Assembly: GCA_946647055.1 (NCBI GenBank)
Contig: CAMPCT010000018.1
Location: forward strand, 1 to 18,437
DNA: 18,437 nucleotides
From: an uncultured Atopobium sp.
GTDB lineage: Bacteria > Actinomycetota > Coriobacteriia > Coriobacteriales > Atopobiaceae
Reading direction: 5' to 3'
The notes under the pieces are model-generated. The model was not told the origin of the DNA. It did no database searches and saw only the letters and a list, made by a program, of their open reading frames with translations. How positions within the stretch are numbered: position 1 is the stretch's first letter; the number at the start of each line of letters is the position of its first letter. Shown piece after piece: positions 1-6,375 of this stretch. The position numbers and the translations under genes were made by a program.

Positions 1-880
1 CGTACCTCGCGTCACAGGCCCACGGATGGCCCTCTATGGCCCGCAGCTTGCGCTCCGCCCTCGCGCGGGCCTTGGTCACGCGGGCGTAGGCGATGGCGGC
101 CTCAAGCGTCTCCCGGTCGTGCCACTCAAGCCCGCCGGGTACCGCGCCGCACACGAGCGGCCACAGCTCGTTGTGCACCGGCACGATGTTGTCGGCTGCG
201 TCGTTCTCGCTGTCACCGTCGACGTGCAGCGCCCGGCACCCCTCGGGCCACGGGCCGTTCTCCCGCTCCCAGTTGAAACGGGCGCGGCTCACCCAGTAGT
301 ACGTCGGGTGCTTGGCGTCGCGGCAGTCGACCTTCACTTGCCAGACGTTGTGGTCGCCGCGTCGCTCGTCCAGACGCTCGCCCTCGTTGTGCGGGCGGTT
401 GCCCTTGGCGTACGTCGTGGCCCGGCACCGCTCCTGCACCTCGGGCGGCAGGTACTCGTCCCAACGCTTGCCCTTGTTGGCGGGCACGTTCCCCTTGGCG
501 AAGCGCCCGCCGTGCGTGCCGCTGCGCAGCCCCAGCTTGGTCTTGCGATTGGCAATCTGGCTCGTGCGCAGCGGAAAGCCGAACACTCGCTCGTGCTCGG
601 CGCTAATCTCACCCTCGGTGTGGCCGGGGACGAACTCGCGGAACCACGCGTCGCGCTCGGGCGTCCAGATGGTCGGCATGCGGACCTTGCGCACGTAGCC
701 CCGCGACGGGTCCTTCCTGAGCCCCAGCTTGCGCGCGCGGCGGCATATGGCCTGCTCGTCGCGGGGCCAGCCGTCCAGCGCCTTCTCCGCTGCCAGCACG
801 TGGTTCTGCGCCACGGGGTAGCGCTCGCGCAGCCACTCGTCCTCCGCCTCGGTCCAGTCGGGCGCGGTCTTGCGGGTCAT
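1..880 (-). CDS. HNH homing/packaging-type endonuclease, cut by the left edge
   Basis: An open frame of 293 codons runs from the ATG at 880 off the left edge without a stop. The N-terminus carries two tandem SANT/Myb-like helical units, near residues 9-55 (starting DWTEAEDEW) and 70-118 (starting IWTPERDAW); each ends in a K-L-G-L motif. Then follow 'GRFAKGNVPANKGKR' and 'YAKGNRPHNEGER' linkers typical of phage HNH proteins, and an HNH core with His219, DGD 221-223, Asn226 and Asn231 (ALHVDGDSEND...NIVPV). HNH nucleases of this type cut DNA and often lie next to terminase genes, where in some phages they assist cos cleavage; terminase probably lies just left of the window. The start overlaps the stop of the upstream gene by 4 nt (ATGA). 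The C-terminus is not visible. A free-standing homing endonuclease is the alternative. Confidence 0.85.
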   Translation of the reverse strand, partial: MTRKTAPDWTEAEDEWLRERYPVAQNHVLAAEKALDGWPRDEQAICRRARKLGLRKDPSRGYVRKVRMPTIWTPERDAWFREFVPGHTEGEISAEHERVFGFPLRTSQIANRKTKLGLRSGTHGGRFAKGNVPANKGKRWDEYLPPEVQERCRATTYAKGNRPHNEGERLDERRGDHNVWQVKVDCRDAKHPTYYWVSRARFNWERENGPWPEGCRALHVDGDSENDAADNIVPVHNELWPLVCGAVPGGLEWHDRETLEAAIAYARVTKARARAERKLRAIEGHPWACDARY

Positions 881-1032
881 GGGGTCACTCCCTTGCGCAC
901 GTGGCACCACACGAAGTCAGGCGAGAACAGCGAACCCTTCGCCCAGACAGTGCAGTCGCGTCTGTCGTTCGTCAGGCACTCCATGCGCCGAAAGCCCGAA
1001 GGTGGTGCGTCCAATACGCCGAGATAGGTCAT
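877..1032 (-). CDS. Small hypothetical phage protein (51 aa)
   Basis: A 51-residue frame fits exactly between two four-base ATGA overlaps: its ATG (1032) overlaps the stop of the preceding 51-aa gene and its TGA (877-879) overlaps the HNH start. The protein begins MTYLGVLDAPPSG and contains Cys19, Cys27 and Cys43, with three Trp/Phe-rich stretches near the end (TVWAKG, FSPDFVWCHV). The cysteine spacing does not match a standard zinc ribbon. No family is recognised. Translational coupling on both sides is the main evidence that it is real. Function unknown; it is probably made with the end of the early operon. Confidence 0.6.
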   Translation of the reverse strand: MTYLGVLDAPPSGFRRMECLTNDRRDCTVWAKGSLFSPDFVWCHVRKGVTP

Positions 1033-1184
1033 GAGCTTGCCCCCTTCTGCCTTTTTCTCTCTGACTGGGCGATGCGCGCCCCATGGTTGCAGCTGTAGCG
1101 GCGTGCCCTACGCTGTGCCGACTTGCTACCGCAGCCGTTCATGCGCTTGGTCTCCTTGGCGTGGTGCCCGCCCCTAAATGCCAT
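1029..1184 (-). CDS. Small basic hypothetical protein (51 aa)
   Basis: A 51-residue frame starts at the ATG at 1184, three bases after the stop of the 85-aa gene, and ends with a TGA that overlaps the next ATG. The product is strongly basic (RRARRYSCNHGAR, SERKRQKGASS), with Gly/His near the N-terminus (MAFRGGHHAKETKR) and only two cysteines. Such a composition suggests nucleic-acid binding, but no fold is recognised. It is supported by tight operon packing and a GGAGGGG Shine-Dalgarno-like stretch formed by the end of the upstream gene. Confidence 0.6.
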   Translation of the reverse strand: MAFRGGHHAKETKRMNGCGSKSAQRRARRYSCNHGARIAQSERKRQKGASS

Positions 1185-1187
1185 CGC

Positions 1188-1445
1188 TCACCCCTCCAGC
1201 ATCTTCGGCATCTTGGCCGTCTTGGCCCCGGCCCACTCGGCGCGGAACTCCGCGCTCTTGAGGATGGTCTGGGCGCTCGCGTTAATCTCGCGGGCTATGC
1301 CCTGAATCGCGTTGGCGCGGCTGATCTCGGCGCGGAGGGCGTCGGCGTCGCCCGCGTCCACCGACTCGATGCGGTCCAGCTCCGCGAAGAGCGACTCGCT
1401 GAGCCTCCCGAGCGTGTTCGCGTGCTGCGTTGGTTTCTCTGCCAT
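1188..1445 (-). CDS. Small helical phage protein (85 aa)
   Basis: The ATG at 1445 follows an AGAGGAGAAAC ribosome binding site; the frame remains open further upstream, but that stretch is low-complexity and lies in the putative origin. The 85-aa product looks almost wholly alpha-helical (LGRLSESLFAELDRIES, LRAEISRANAIQGIARE, INASAQTILKSAEF). It resembles in layout the small phage proteins with an 'LEREIxRAKAVxGIA' type helix found near replication or terminase genes in many Gram-positive phages; these are uncharacterised. It is the first gene downstream of the primase-helicase gene and of the repeat array, followed by two 51-aa genes and the HNH gene. Function not known. Confidence 0.8.
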   Translation of the reverse strand: MAEKPTQHANTLGRLSESLFAELDRIESVDAGDADALRAEISRANAIQGIAREINASAQTILKSAEFRAEWAGAKTAKMPKMLEG

Positions 1446-1631
1446 CGTTTCTCCTCTCTGCGCGCGCGGCAACGCTGGCAACACTTCTCGCGCGCGCGTA
1501 TTCTTTTCCTCTTTTTCTTTCTTTCTCTCTAAAGCCCCAAGAATGTGCAAGCGTTGAAGCGTTGCCAGATGGTACTTTTTGGCTATCTACCTGCGGGTAC
1601 ACTTGGCAACACATGGCAACGGATGCAATAC
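1446..1631. other. Putative phage replication origin region
   Basis: This 186-bp interval has no convincing gene on either strand. It holds six of the eight TGGCAACRC copies, two alternating CG tracts (1461-1468 and 1489-1498) and, between the repeat clusters, a pure 30-nt pyrimidine tract on the plus strand (1501-1530) that could act as an easily melted element. It lies directly behind the primase-polymerase/helicase gene, a common place for a phage or plasmid origin. The assignment as origin is inference from repeat structure and position. Confidence 0.55.
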
Positions 1632-1729
1632 CTATGTGTTGCCACGTCGGTCGACAACGTACATGCGCACCTTCTTCATCTGGCCTTCGGGGCGCAGGAT
1701 GCTCACCGATGTGTTGCCAACTGTTGCCA
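1467..1729. repeat. Iteron-like array, eight copies of TGGCAACRC
   Basis: Copies on the plus strand are at 1467-1475 (8 of 9 matching), 1476-1484, 1604-1612 and 1614-1622 (8 of 9). Copies on the minus strand are at 1559-1567, 1636-1644, 1711-1719 and 1721-1729 (8 of 9). Three pairs are spaced by 9 or 10 bp start to start, about one helical turn. Most copies lie in the non-coding interval after the primase-helicase gene; two lie in its last codons. This is the pattern expected of initiator-binding iterons. Confidence 0.8.
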
Positions 1730-3848
1730 GCAGCTCGCGGCTGAATCCAATCTTGCTGAGCGCGTACCGCTCGCCTGCGGATTCGCACCAGCGCCTGAAC
1801 CGCTCATAGACCTCCTGCGTGGGCACATGGTCGACGTCCGCCTCCGTGATGCCCTCGTCGAGCATCCAGCGGCGCACCACGCTGTTGTCCGTGCGGATGT
1901 CCTCTATCTCCGCCACCATGTCCGGCATCTCGGTGAGGCGGTCGCGCCCGTCTGCCAGCAGGTCGTGCAGGGCCATCACGCCGAGCACGGCGAAGCGCCG
2001 CAGGTTCTCGGGCCGCGTCAGCTTCTCGAGGATGTTGGGGTCAAAGTCGGGGTCGTCGGGCGTGAACGTGCGGCGGAAGGGCACGAAGGCCAGCCGCCGG
2101 AACACGCCGTCCGTGGTGTCTGCGAGCCGCGGCATGGCGTTCATCGAGAACACCATCGTCGCGCTCGGCTTGAAGTCGAACGGGTCGTGGTACTTGCGCT
2201 CCGCCTTGATCTTGTTGCCGGTCACCAGCTTCTTGAACAGCGACAGCTCGTTGCCGTGCAGGAAGCCGTCGGGGATGTCGTCGCCCAGGTTGGCCAGCTT
2301 GCCGGTCAGCTCCGCGGGGCCGTACTTGTCGCCGAGCGCCGCGATGTCCATCGAGGTCACGTTCTCGTCGCCGAGCAGCTCGCGCACCACGTCGATGAAC
2401 GTGGACTTGCCGTTGGCGGCGGTGGACGTCCCGTTGGTCGGGCGCCCGATGAGCATGGGAGACTGCGACAGGACGCGGCGGCAGCACATGCACGCGCCTA
2501 TGACCTCGCACATGGCGGCCATGGTGGCGGCGTCCCCGTCGGCCACCGACTCGATGAAGCGGTCCGCGTCCCCGTAGGGCGCGTCCACGTCCCACGAGAC
2601 CGGCAGCGTGGCGGTGACCAGCATGTCGGGCGTCGGGTCCACGGCGCGCTCGTTGAGCACGTCCCAGGTCACGTCGGAGAACTGGACGTAGTAGCCGCCG
2701 TCGAACGAGCTGGACGACACCTTGGGCGCGCGCACCTCGAGGTACTTTATGACCTCGTTGCGCATGTCGCTCTTCGCGTCGTCGGCGTACTCCAGGCACA
2801 GCCACTCGAGCGCCCGCTTGTCGAACGCCCAGCGGCGCCCGTTCCATGCGGCCAGCGCGCCGTCGATGTAGCGCGCGTGGTTGAGCCGCAGCACGTTCTG
2901 CGCGAGCAGGTTGGCCCTGATGGCCCCCTTTTCGGTGCGGAACGGCGCGACCTCTCCCGCCGCCACTGCGGACGCCTTTCCGGGCGCGCCCACGCCGACG
3001 TCCTCGCCGCGCATGGTTCCCTGGCCGTCGTGCCCGGCGCCGTAGCGGCAGACCTGCCGAATGACTGAGCGCAGCTCGCCCTCGGCCATGGGCTCGTCGC
3101 AGCGCTCCGCGTTGGCGCGCCGCATCATGGCGTCTATGGCGTCGTCGGGGTAGCCGCGGTGGCGGAGCGAGCAGCCGTAGCGGAACAGGGCGTCGTTGCG
3201 CTCTCCCGTGCGGATCCGCTCGGGCATGGCGAACGTTGCCTGCTGCGGCGCGCCGTCCACCGTGCCGCCGTTGCGCTGCACGTGGTCGATGAGGTTGTAC
3301 ACGGCGCCGTTGGCTTTGGCGATGCCGCACTCCCACGGAGCGCGGCCCCTCATCCAGCGGTATCGGTTGCCGTTCTCGTGGACGGACGGTGGCGCGACGA
3401 TGTAGGAGCCGTCGCTGCGCACGTCAACGCCCAGCTCGTGGTTCACGCTCGGGTGGATGTTGGTGCGGTCGGTGCGGTAGAGGTAGTGGAGCCCGCCGCG
3501 CCCCGTGATGGCGGTCGCAGTGGCGGGCAGGTCGCCGTGGACGTCCTCCCACTCGTTGAGTGTGTCGAGGCCGTGCACGCCCTTCTCGTCGTCCTCGTCG
3601 AAGTCGAGCACCAGCAGCCCGTGCGAGGTCGTCCCGCACGTCACGCCGATGTTGTAGCGAGGCTCCTTGGACCAAATCTCTCTGGCGCTCTCGGGATCGT
3701 CGAACCAGCCGTTGAGGCCGTCGTTCATGGCGGGGCGCTTGCTCTGGACGTGCAGCGGGAAGATGCCGAAGCCGTTCTCGCACATCCACACGGCGGACGC
3801 GCCCAGCTCGGACATCCCGGCGGTGTCGGTTCGCGTCTCAGGCGTCAT
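1632..3848 (-). CDS. Primase-polymerase / SF3 helicase fusion (phage/plasmid primase, P4 family)
   Basis: The 738-aa protein combines two replication activities. Residues about 15-185 form an archaeo-eukaryotic-type prim-pol domain, with the D82-x-D84 metal motif (LDFDEDD), His121 in GRGGLHYLYR and Asp142 in GVDVRSDGSYIVAPPS. A helical linker region (about 215-275) resembles primase C-terminal domains. Residues about 440-610 form a superfamily 3 D5-type helicase: Walker A near G473-S482 (ending NGKST), Walker B at 518-524 (LANLGDD), sensor Asn570 (FSMN) and arginines 584-585. The last 100 residues look like a winged helix (YERFRRWCESAGERYALSKIG). It would synthesise primers and unwind DNA at the phage origin. 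The start at 3848 overlaps the end of the nuclease gene by 11 nt; M12 (3815) is an alternative start. The last codons contain two copies of the iteron-like repeat. Confidence 0.95.
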   Translation of the reverse strand: MTPETRTDTAGMSELGASAVWMCENGFGIFPLHVQSKRPAMNDGLNGWFDDPESAREIWSKEPRYNIGVTCGTTSHGLLVLDFDEDDEKGVHGLDTLNEWEDVHGDLPATATAITGRGGLHYLYRTDRTNIHPSVNHELGVDVRSDGSYIVAPPSVHENGNRYRWMRGRAPWECGIAKANGAVYNLIDHVQRNGGTVDGAPQQATFAMPERIRTGERNDALFRYGCSLRHRGYPDDAIDAMMRRANAERCDEPMAEGELRSVIRQVCRYGAGHDGQGTMRGEDVGVGAPGKASAVAAGEVAPFRTEKGAIRANLLAQNVLRLNHARYIDGALAAWNGRRWAFDKRALEWLCLEYADDAKSDMRNEVIKYLEVRAPKVSSSSFDGGYYVQFSDVTWDVLNERAVDPTPDMLVTATLPVSWDVDAPYGDADRFIESVADGDAATMAAMCEVIGACMCCRRVLSQSPMLIGRPTNGTSTAANGKSTFIDVVRELLGDENVTSMDIAALGDKYGPAELTGKLANLGDDIPDGFLHGNELSLFKKLVTGNKIKAERKYHDPFDFKPSATMVFSMNAMPRLADTTDGVFRRLAFVPFRRTFTPDDPDFDPNILEKLTRPENLRRFAVLGVMALHDLLADGRDRLTEMPDMVAEIEDIRTDNSVVRRWMLDEGITEADVDHVPTQEVYERFRRWCESAGERYALSKIGFSRELLATVGNTSVSILRPEGQMKKVRMYVVDRRGNT

Positions 3849-4359
3849 GCGGCACCCCCAGCAGCTCGCAGATCCGGCGCGCGGTGCCCTTGGGATGGAC
3901 GAACTCGAAGCGGCAGCCGTGGCGCTCCTCGAGCGTCGCCATGATGCGGGCGACGGTCTGTCCCTTGATGGGCTTGCCGTGGTACTTGCGGCAGCGGCCC
4001 GCGGCGTTTGGGTCGCAGAGCAGCCTCCGGTACCACTCGCAGCGCCTGCATGCGTCGTTCGTCCACCGCGCCACGCTCTCCACGCTGCGGTACGGCGCGC
4101 CGCACTCCACGAGCACGACGAGCCTGCAGCCCGCCTCGCGCGCCCGCTCCATCTCGCGGACGAAGCGGTCGTGGTCGCGGCCCACGTCCATGGCCACCTC
4201 GGCCAGCCCCTGCTTGGTGTCGACGCTAACGTTGGAGCCGTCCACCATGTAGTCGCCGAAGTCGAGCTTGCGGTACTCGTAGGGGATGCCGTGGGCGTCC
4301 AGCCACCCGTCTATGTTCTCGTGCTTTCCGATCTTCTGTCGTGTGTCGATGAGTATCAT
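3838..4359 (-). CDS. ERCC4/XPF-type nuclease with a cysteine-rich insertion
   Basis: The 173-aa protein has the ERCC4 nuclease layout: ILIDTRQK at residues 2-9, KLDFGDYMVDG at 31-41, SVDTKQ at 45-50 in place of the usual V-E-R-K motif, then a long helix (DRFVREMERA) and the strand CRLVVLVEC. The C-terminal part (GKPIKGQTVARIMATLEERHGCRFEFV) matches the usual ERCC4 end. Family members cut branched or flapped DNA; here the likely role is processing of phage replication or recombination intermediates. Between the two halves sits a cysteine cluster C104-x2-C107-x7-C115-x7-C123, which could bind zinc. Asp47-Lys49 could serve as the catalytic D-x-K. It follows the ssDNA-binding gene after a 70-nt gap and overlaps the primase start by 11 nt. 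Confidence 0.85.
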   Translation of the reverse strand: MILIDTRQKIGKHENIDGWLDAHGIPYEYRKLDFGDYMVDGSNVSVDTKQGLAEVAMDVGRDHDRFVREMERAREAGCRLVVLVECGAPYRSVESVARWTNDACRRCEWYRRLLCDPNAAGRCRKYHGKPIKGQTVARIMATLEERHGCRFEFVHPKGTARRICELLGVPHDA

Positions 4360-4382
4360 TTCTGGAACCTCGGAAACGGGAG

Positions 4383-4412
4383 GGCGGCGCGGCGAGTCGC
4401 TTCCGCGCCGCC
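4383..4412 (-). terminator. GC-rich perfect hairpin between early genes
   Basis: GGCGGCGCGG at 4383-4392 is the exact reverse complement of CCGCGCCGCC at 4403-4412, with a 10-nt loop. On the minus-strand transcript it lies after the ssDNA-binding gene and before the nuclease gene. It is followed by CTCCCGTTTCC rather than a run of T, so it may be an attenuator, a partial terminator or an mRNA-stabilising stem. The inverted repeat is certain; the role is inferred. Confidence 0.45.
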
Positions 4413-4429
4413 TCCGCGACGGGATGGGC

Positions 4430-5002
4430 TTAGTCGAACGGGATGTTGCCGGTGTAGGCTGCGACGCCCTGCGCGGTGACGGTGCGGCCGCCGCCGACGC
4501 CCTTGCCGGACGTTCCGCCGCCCTGCAGCGCCTTCTTCTCGCGCGGCTTCACCTTGCCGTCGCGCACGTCCTGCGCGGGGACGACCTGGCACACGGACAG
4601 GCGCGTCGAGACCTCTCCGTCGTTGCGGCGATACTCCTCCTCCTGCAGGTTGATGCCGACGGAGCGCCCCACGAACATGTCGAGGCGGCCTGCGTCCCAC
4701 GCGGCGAACGGGTCGAAGCCCGGGTTGGATGCGGCGATGGCCTCGAGGCGGCCCTTGAGCATGCCCAGCGCCGTCTCCTTGTAGCTCAGGAACAGGTGGT
4801 GGGCGTAGGGGTGCGAGCGGCCCCACGCGTCGTCGTAGTGGCCCGCGTGCTCGCCCTCGGAGATGTCCCAGACGACCTCCACGTACTCGCGGTCGGCGTT
4901 GTCGACGGCATCGGTGATGCGCGCCACGTAGCCCCCGGCGGGCAGCTGCGTGAAGCCCCCGTCGGTCGACGCCTGCACGTTGCTCCAGTTGACGCTTCTC
5001 AT
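4430..5002 (-). CDS. Phage ssDNA-binding protein, DUF669-like
   Basis: The start chosen is the ATG at 5002, which overlaps the previous gene's stop by 4 nt (ATGA); longer reading frames upstream are shadows of that gene. The 190-aa product opens with an OB-like beta region (GGFTQLPAGGYVARITDA, YVEVVWDISEGEHAGHY), continues with an alpha/beta part (HHLFLSYKETALGMLKGRLEAI, MFVGRSVGINLQEEEYR), then a Gly-rich linker (residues 140-165). It ends with Gly-Asn-Ile-Pro-Phe-Asp, very like the D-I-P-F tip of bacterial SSB that recruits partners. This layout matches DUF669 proteins, which commonly lie beside AAA ATPase/Sak4-like and primase genes in phages and act as ssDNA-binding proteins. It probably coats ssDNA during phage replication and works with the ATPase encoded just upstream. 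Confidence 0.85.
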   Translation of the reverse strand: MRSVNWSNVQASTDGGFTQLPAGGYVARITDAVDNADREYVEVVWDISEGEHAGHYDDAWGRSHPYAHHLFLSYKETALGMLKGRLEAIAASNPGFDPFAAWDAGRLDMFVGRSVGINLQEEEYRRNDGEVSTRLSVCQVVPAQDVRDGKVKPREKKALQGGGTSGKGVGGGRTVTAQGVAAYTGNIPFD

Positions 5003-5229
5003 TTGTTCTCTCTTTCTCTGATGGTTCTCAGCTTGTTCTCGAGCAGCCGGTCGCGCGGGTCGAAGCAGTGGGTGGACGACCCGGCGAGGGCGCACTGGTA
5101 CGCGTCCCACGTCCGGTCGAGCGCCACGTCCTCCGCGCATCCGGCTGCTATGAGCCTCTCGTAGTGCTTGGTGCACTCGCGCACCATGGCGAGCGCGGTG
5201 GGGGCGCTAGGCAGCTCCGCCGCCGTCAT
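4999..5229 (-). CDS. Hypothetical early protein (76 aa)
   Basis: A 76-residue frame starts at the ATG at 5229 behind a GGGGTGGAG ribosome binding site; it overlaps the end of the ATPase gene by 23 nt and ends in an ATGA overlap with the ssDNA-binding gene. The product is mostly helical (APTALAMVRECTKHYERLI, LENKLRTIRERENK) with three cysteines at non-zinc-ribbon spacing. No family is recognised. Coupling to genes on both sides and its place between an ATPase and an ssDNA-binding protein suggest a small accessory replication or recombination role, which is inference only. Confidence 0.7.
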   Translation of the reverse strand: MTAAELPSAPTALAMVRECTKHYERLIAAGCAEDVALDRTWDAYQCALAGSSTHCFDPRDRLLENKLRTIRERENK

Positions 5230-5848
5230 TGCTCCACCCCAAAAAGTCGCGCAGCCCCGCGTCCACCACGGCGAGGTCGTTGGGCTGCTCGGGCGCGTCG
5301 AACGCCCCGCAGCTCTTGGCGGGCGGCTTGCCGTCCACCACGAACTTGTACTCGCCGCCGGAGCACTCCGCGAGTATGGCCACGTTGACCATGCCCAGCA
5401 GGTTCACCTTCTCGTTGAGCAGCTTGCCCACGGTGGCTGGGACGGTGTTGCCGTGCGCGTCCGTGTCGGTGTGCATGGTGAGGTAGACGATCACCTCGCC
5501 GGGCAGGTCGTTCAGGAACTCCACGAACCGGTACACGCGACCCGCTATCTCCTTGTAGACCTCGAACTGGTCGTGGTAGCGCTCGTCCCCCCACGAGCCG
5601 CGCATGTAGATGTCGGTGATGCAGTAGCCGAAGTCGTCCACCACGACGATGGGGTAGCGCTCGGCGTACTGCTGGACGATGGACGCGAGGGCGCCGAAGT
5701 CCTTGGTGCGGGCGAACTTCTTGCCGCCGCGGAAGGGGAGCATCGTCTTTTCGACCTCGATGAGCCCGTACCAGTCGTTGGGCAGGTTGCGCAGCGAGTA
5801 GGTCTTGCCGGAGCCGGACGGCCCCAGAATCAGGACGGGGACGGCCAT
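5207..5848 (-). CDS. RecA/Sak4-like phage ATPase (AAA_24 type)
   Basis: The 213-aa protein starts with a nucleotide-binding fold: Walker A GPSGSGKT at residues 9-16 and Walker B IVVVDDFG at 67-74, followed by GSWGDERYHDQFEVY and a strand VIVYLTMHTD resembling the RecA-core L1/sensor area. The compact RecA-core size and the position beside a DUF669 gene match the Sak4 group of phage single-strand annealing/RecA-like ATPases. It would act on ssDNA together with the DUF669-like protein in recombination-dependent replication or repair. The ATG at 5848 is preceded by GGAAGGGGGCGAG; the gap from the previous gene is one base. A general phage AAA-type ATPase of unknown substrate is the alternative. 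Confidence 0.88.
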   Translation of the reverse strand: MAVPVLILGPSGSGKTYSLRNLPNDWYGLIEVEKTMLPFRGGKKFARTKDFGALASIVQQYAERYPIVVVDDFGYCITDIYMRGSWGDERYHDQFEVYKEIAGRVYRFVEFLNDLPGEVIVYLTMHTDTDAHGNTVPATVGKLLNEKVNLLGMVNVAILAECSGGEYKFVVDGKPPAKSCGAFDAPEQPNDLAVVDAGLRDFLGWSNDGGGAA

Positions 5849-5849
5849 G

Positions 5850-6332
5850 CTACTCGCCCCCTTCCAGCAGCCCCGCGATCGTGGCGGGCAGCGCGTTGCC
5901 GAGCGCCGCGGCCACCTTCTCCGGGCGCACGCGCAGGGTGCCGCCGGGCTTGATGCCCGCGGGCACGCTCACCGCCTCCATGCCGTCCAGCAGCTCGCCC
6001 GTCTCCTTGGCGTACTGTTCGGCGAGCCGGACGACGTTGCGCACCACGTACTGCTCGCACCAGCGCTCGAAGTCGGGGTCGTCGTCCGCGAGCAGCGCGG
6101 CGGCGTCCACCACCACGGGCTCGGTGCGCTCCTTGGTCTTGGCGAAGCCGTACGTGCCCACCTTCTGGCCGTTCAGGCGCACCTCGAACGCGGTGGCGCC
6201 CGTCTGCTGGTAGAGGTCGAGGTAGAACCCGTTGACCTCCCCGCGCAGGTTGTCGGGCACGCCCGTCTTGAGGTCCGCGCCTATCGTGTTGTACACGGCC
6301 TGCTCCACGGCAAGCCTCTCTATCCCGTTCAA
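5850..6332 (-). CDS. Hypothetical early protein (about 160 aa), probable TTG start
   Basis: The frame can begin at the ATG at 6362, but that codon has only a weak upstream GAAGAA. The TTG at 6332 has a perfect AGGAGG (complement of 6340-6345) seven bases upstream, so TTG is preferred; the longer version would be 170 aa. The product contains VEQAVYNTIGADLKTG, FYLDLYQQTGATAFEVRLNGQKVGTYG, an acidic DDDPDFERWCEQYVVRN helix and a C-terminal IKPGGTLRVRPEKVAAALG. No named family is recognised with confidence, although its position directly before the Sak4-like ATPase is typical of conserved phage proteins in recombination modules. It is soluble, with no membrane segment. Confidence 0.85.
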   Translation of the reverse strand: MNGIERLAVEQAVYNTIGADLKTGVPDNLRGEVNGFYLDLYQQTGATAFEVRLNGQKVGTYGFAKTKERTEPVVVDAAALLADDDPDFERWCEQYVVRNVVRLAEQYAKETGELLDGMEAVSVPAGIKPGGTLRVRPEKVAAALGNALPATIAGLLEGGE

Positions 6333-6339
6333 AAAAGTG

Positions 6340-6345
6340 CCTCCT
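6340..6345 (-). promoter_or_regulatory. Strong ribosome binding site deciding a TTG start
   Basis: The minus strand reads AGGAGG here, 7 bases before the in-frame TTG at 6332. It lies inside the longer ATG-started version of the same gene, which argues that translation really begins at TTG. Confidence 0.6.
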
Positions 6346-6375
6346 AGCTGGCCTTTGGCCATTCGTTTTGGTTCT

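Noticed and set aside
26..1027. Plus-strand open frame of 333 codons
   Set aside because: It is the antisense shadow of the HNH gene and a small neighbour; the protein is low-complexity Ala/Arg/Val/Leu with no motif, while the minus strand gives clear HNH motifs and coupled starts.
1545..3068. Plus-strand open frame of 507 codons
   Set aside because: Antisense to the primase-helicase gene, with His/Val/Arg-rich composition typical of GC-rich shadow frames.
2041..3336. Minus-strand open frame of 431 codons overlapping the primase-helicase gene
   Set aside because: Arg-rich frame-shifted reading of the same DNA; no motif and no ribosome binding site.
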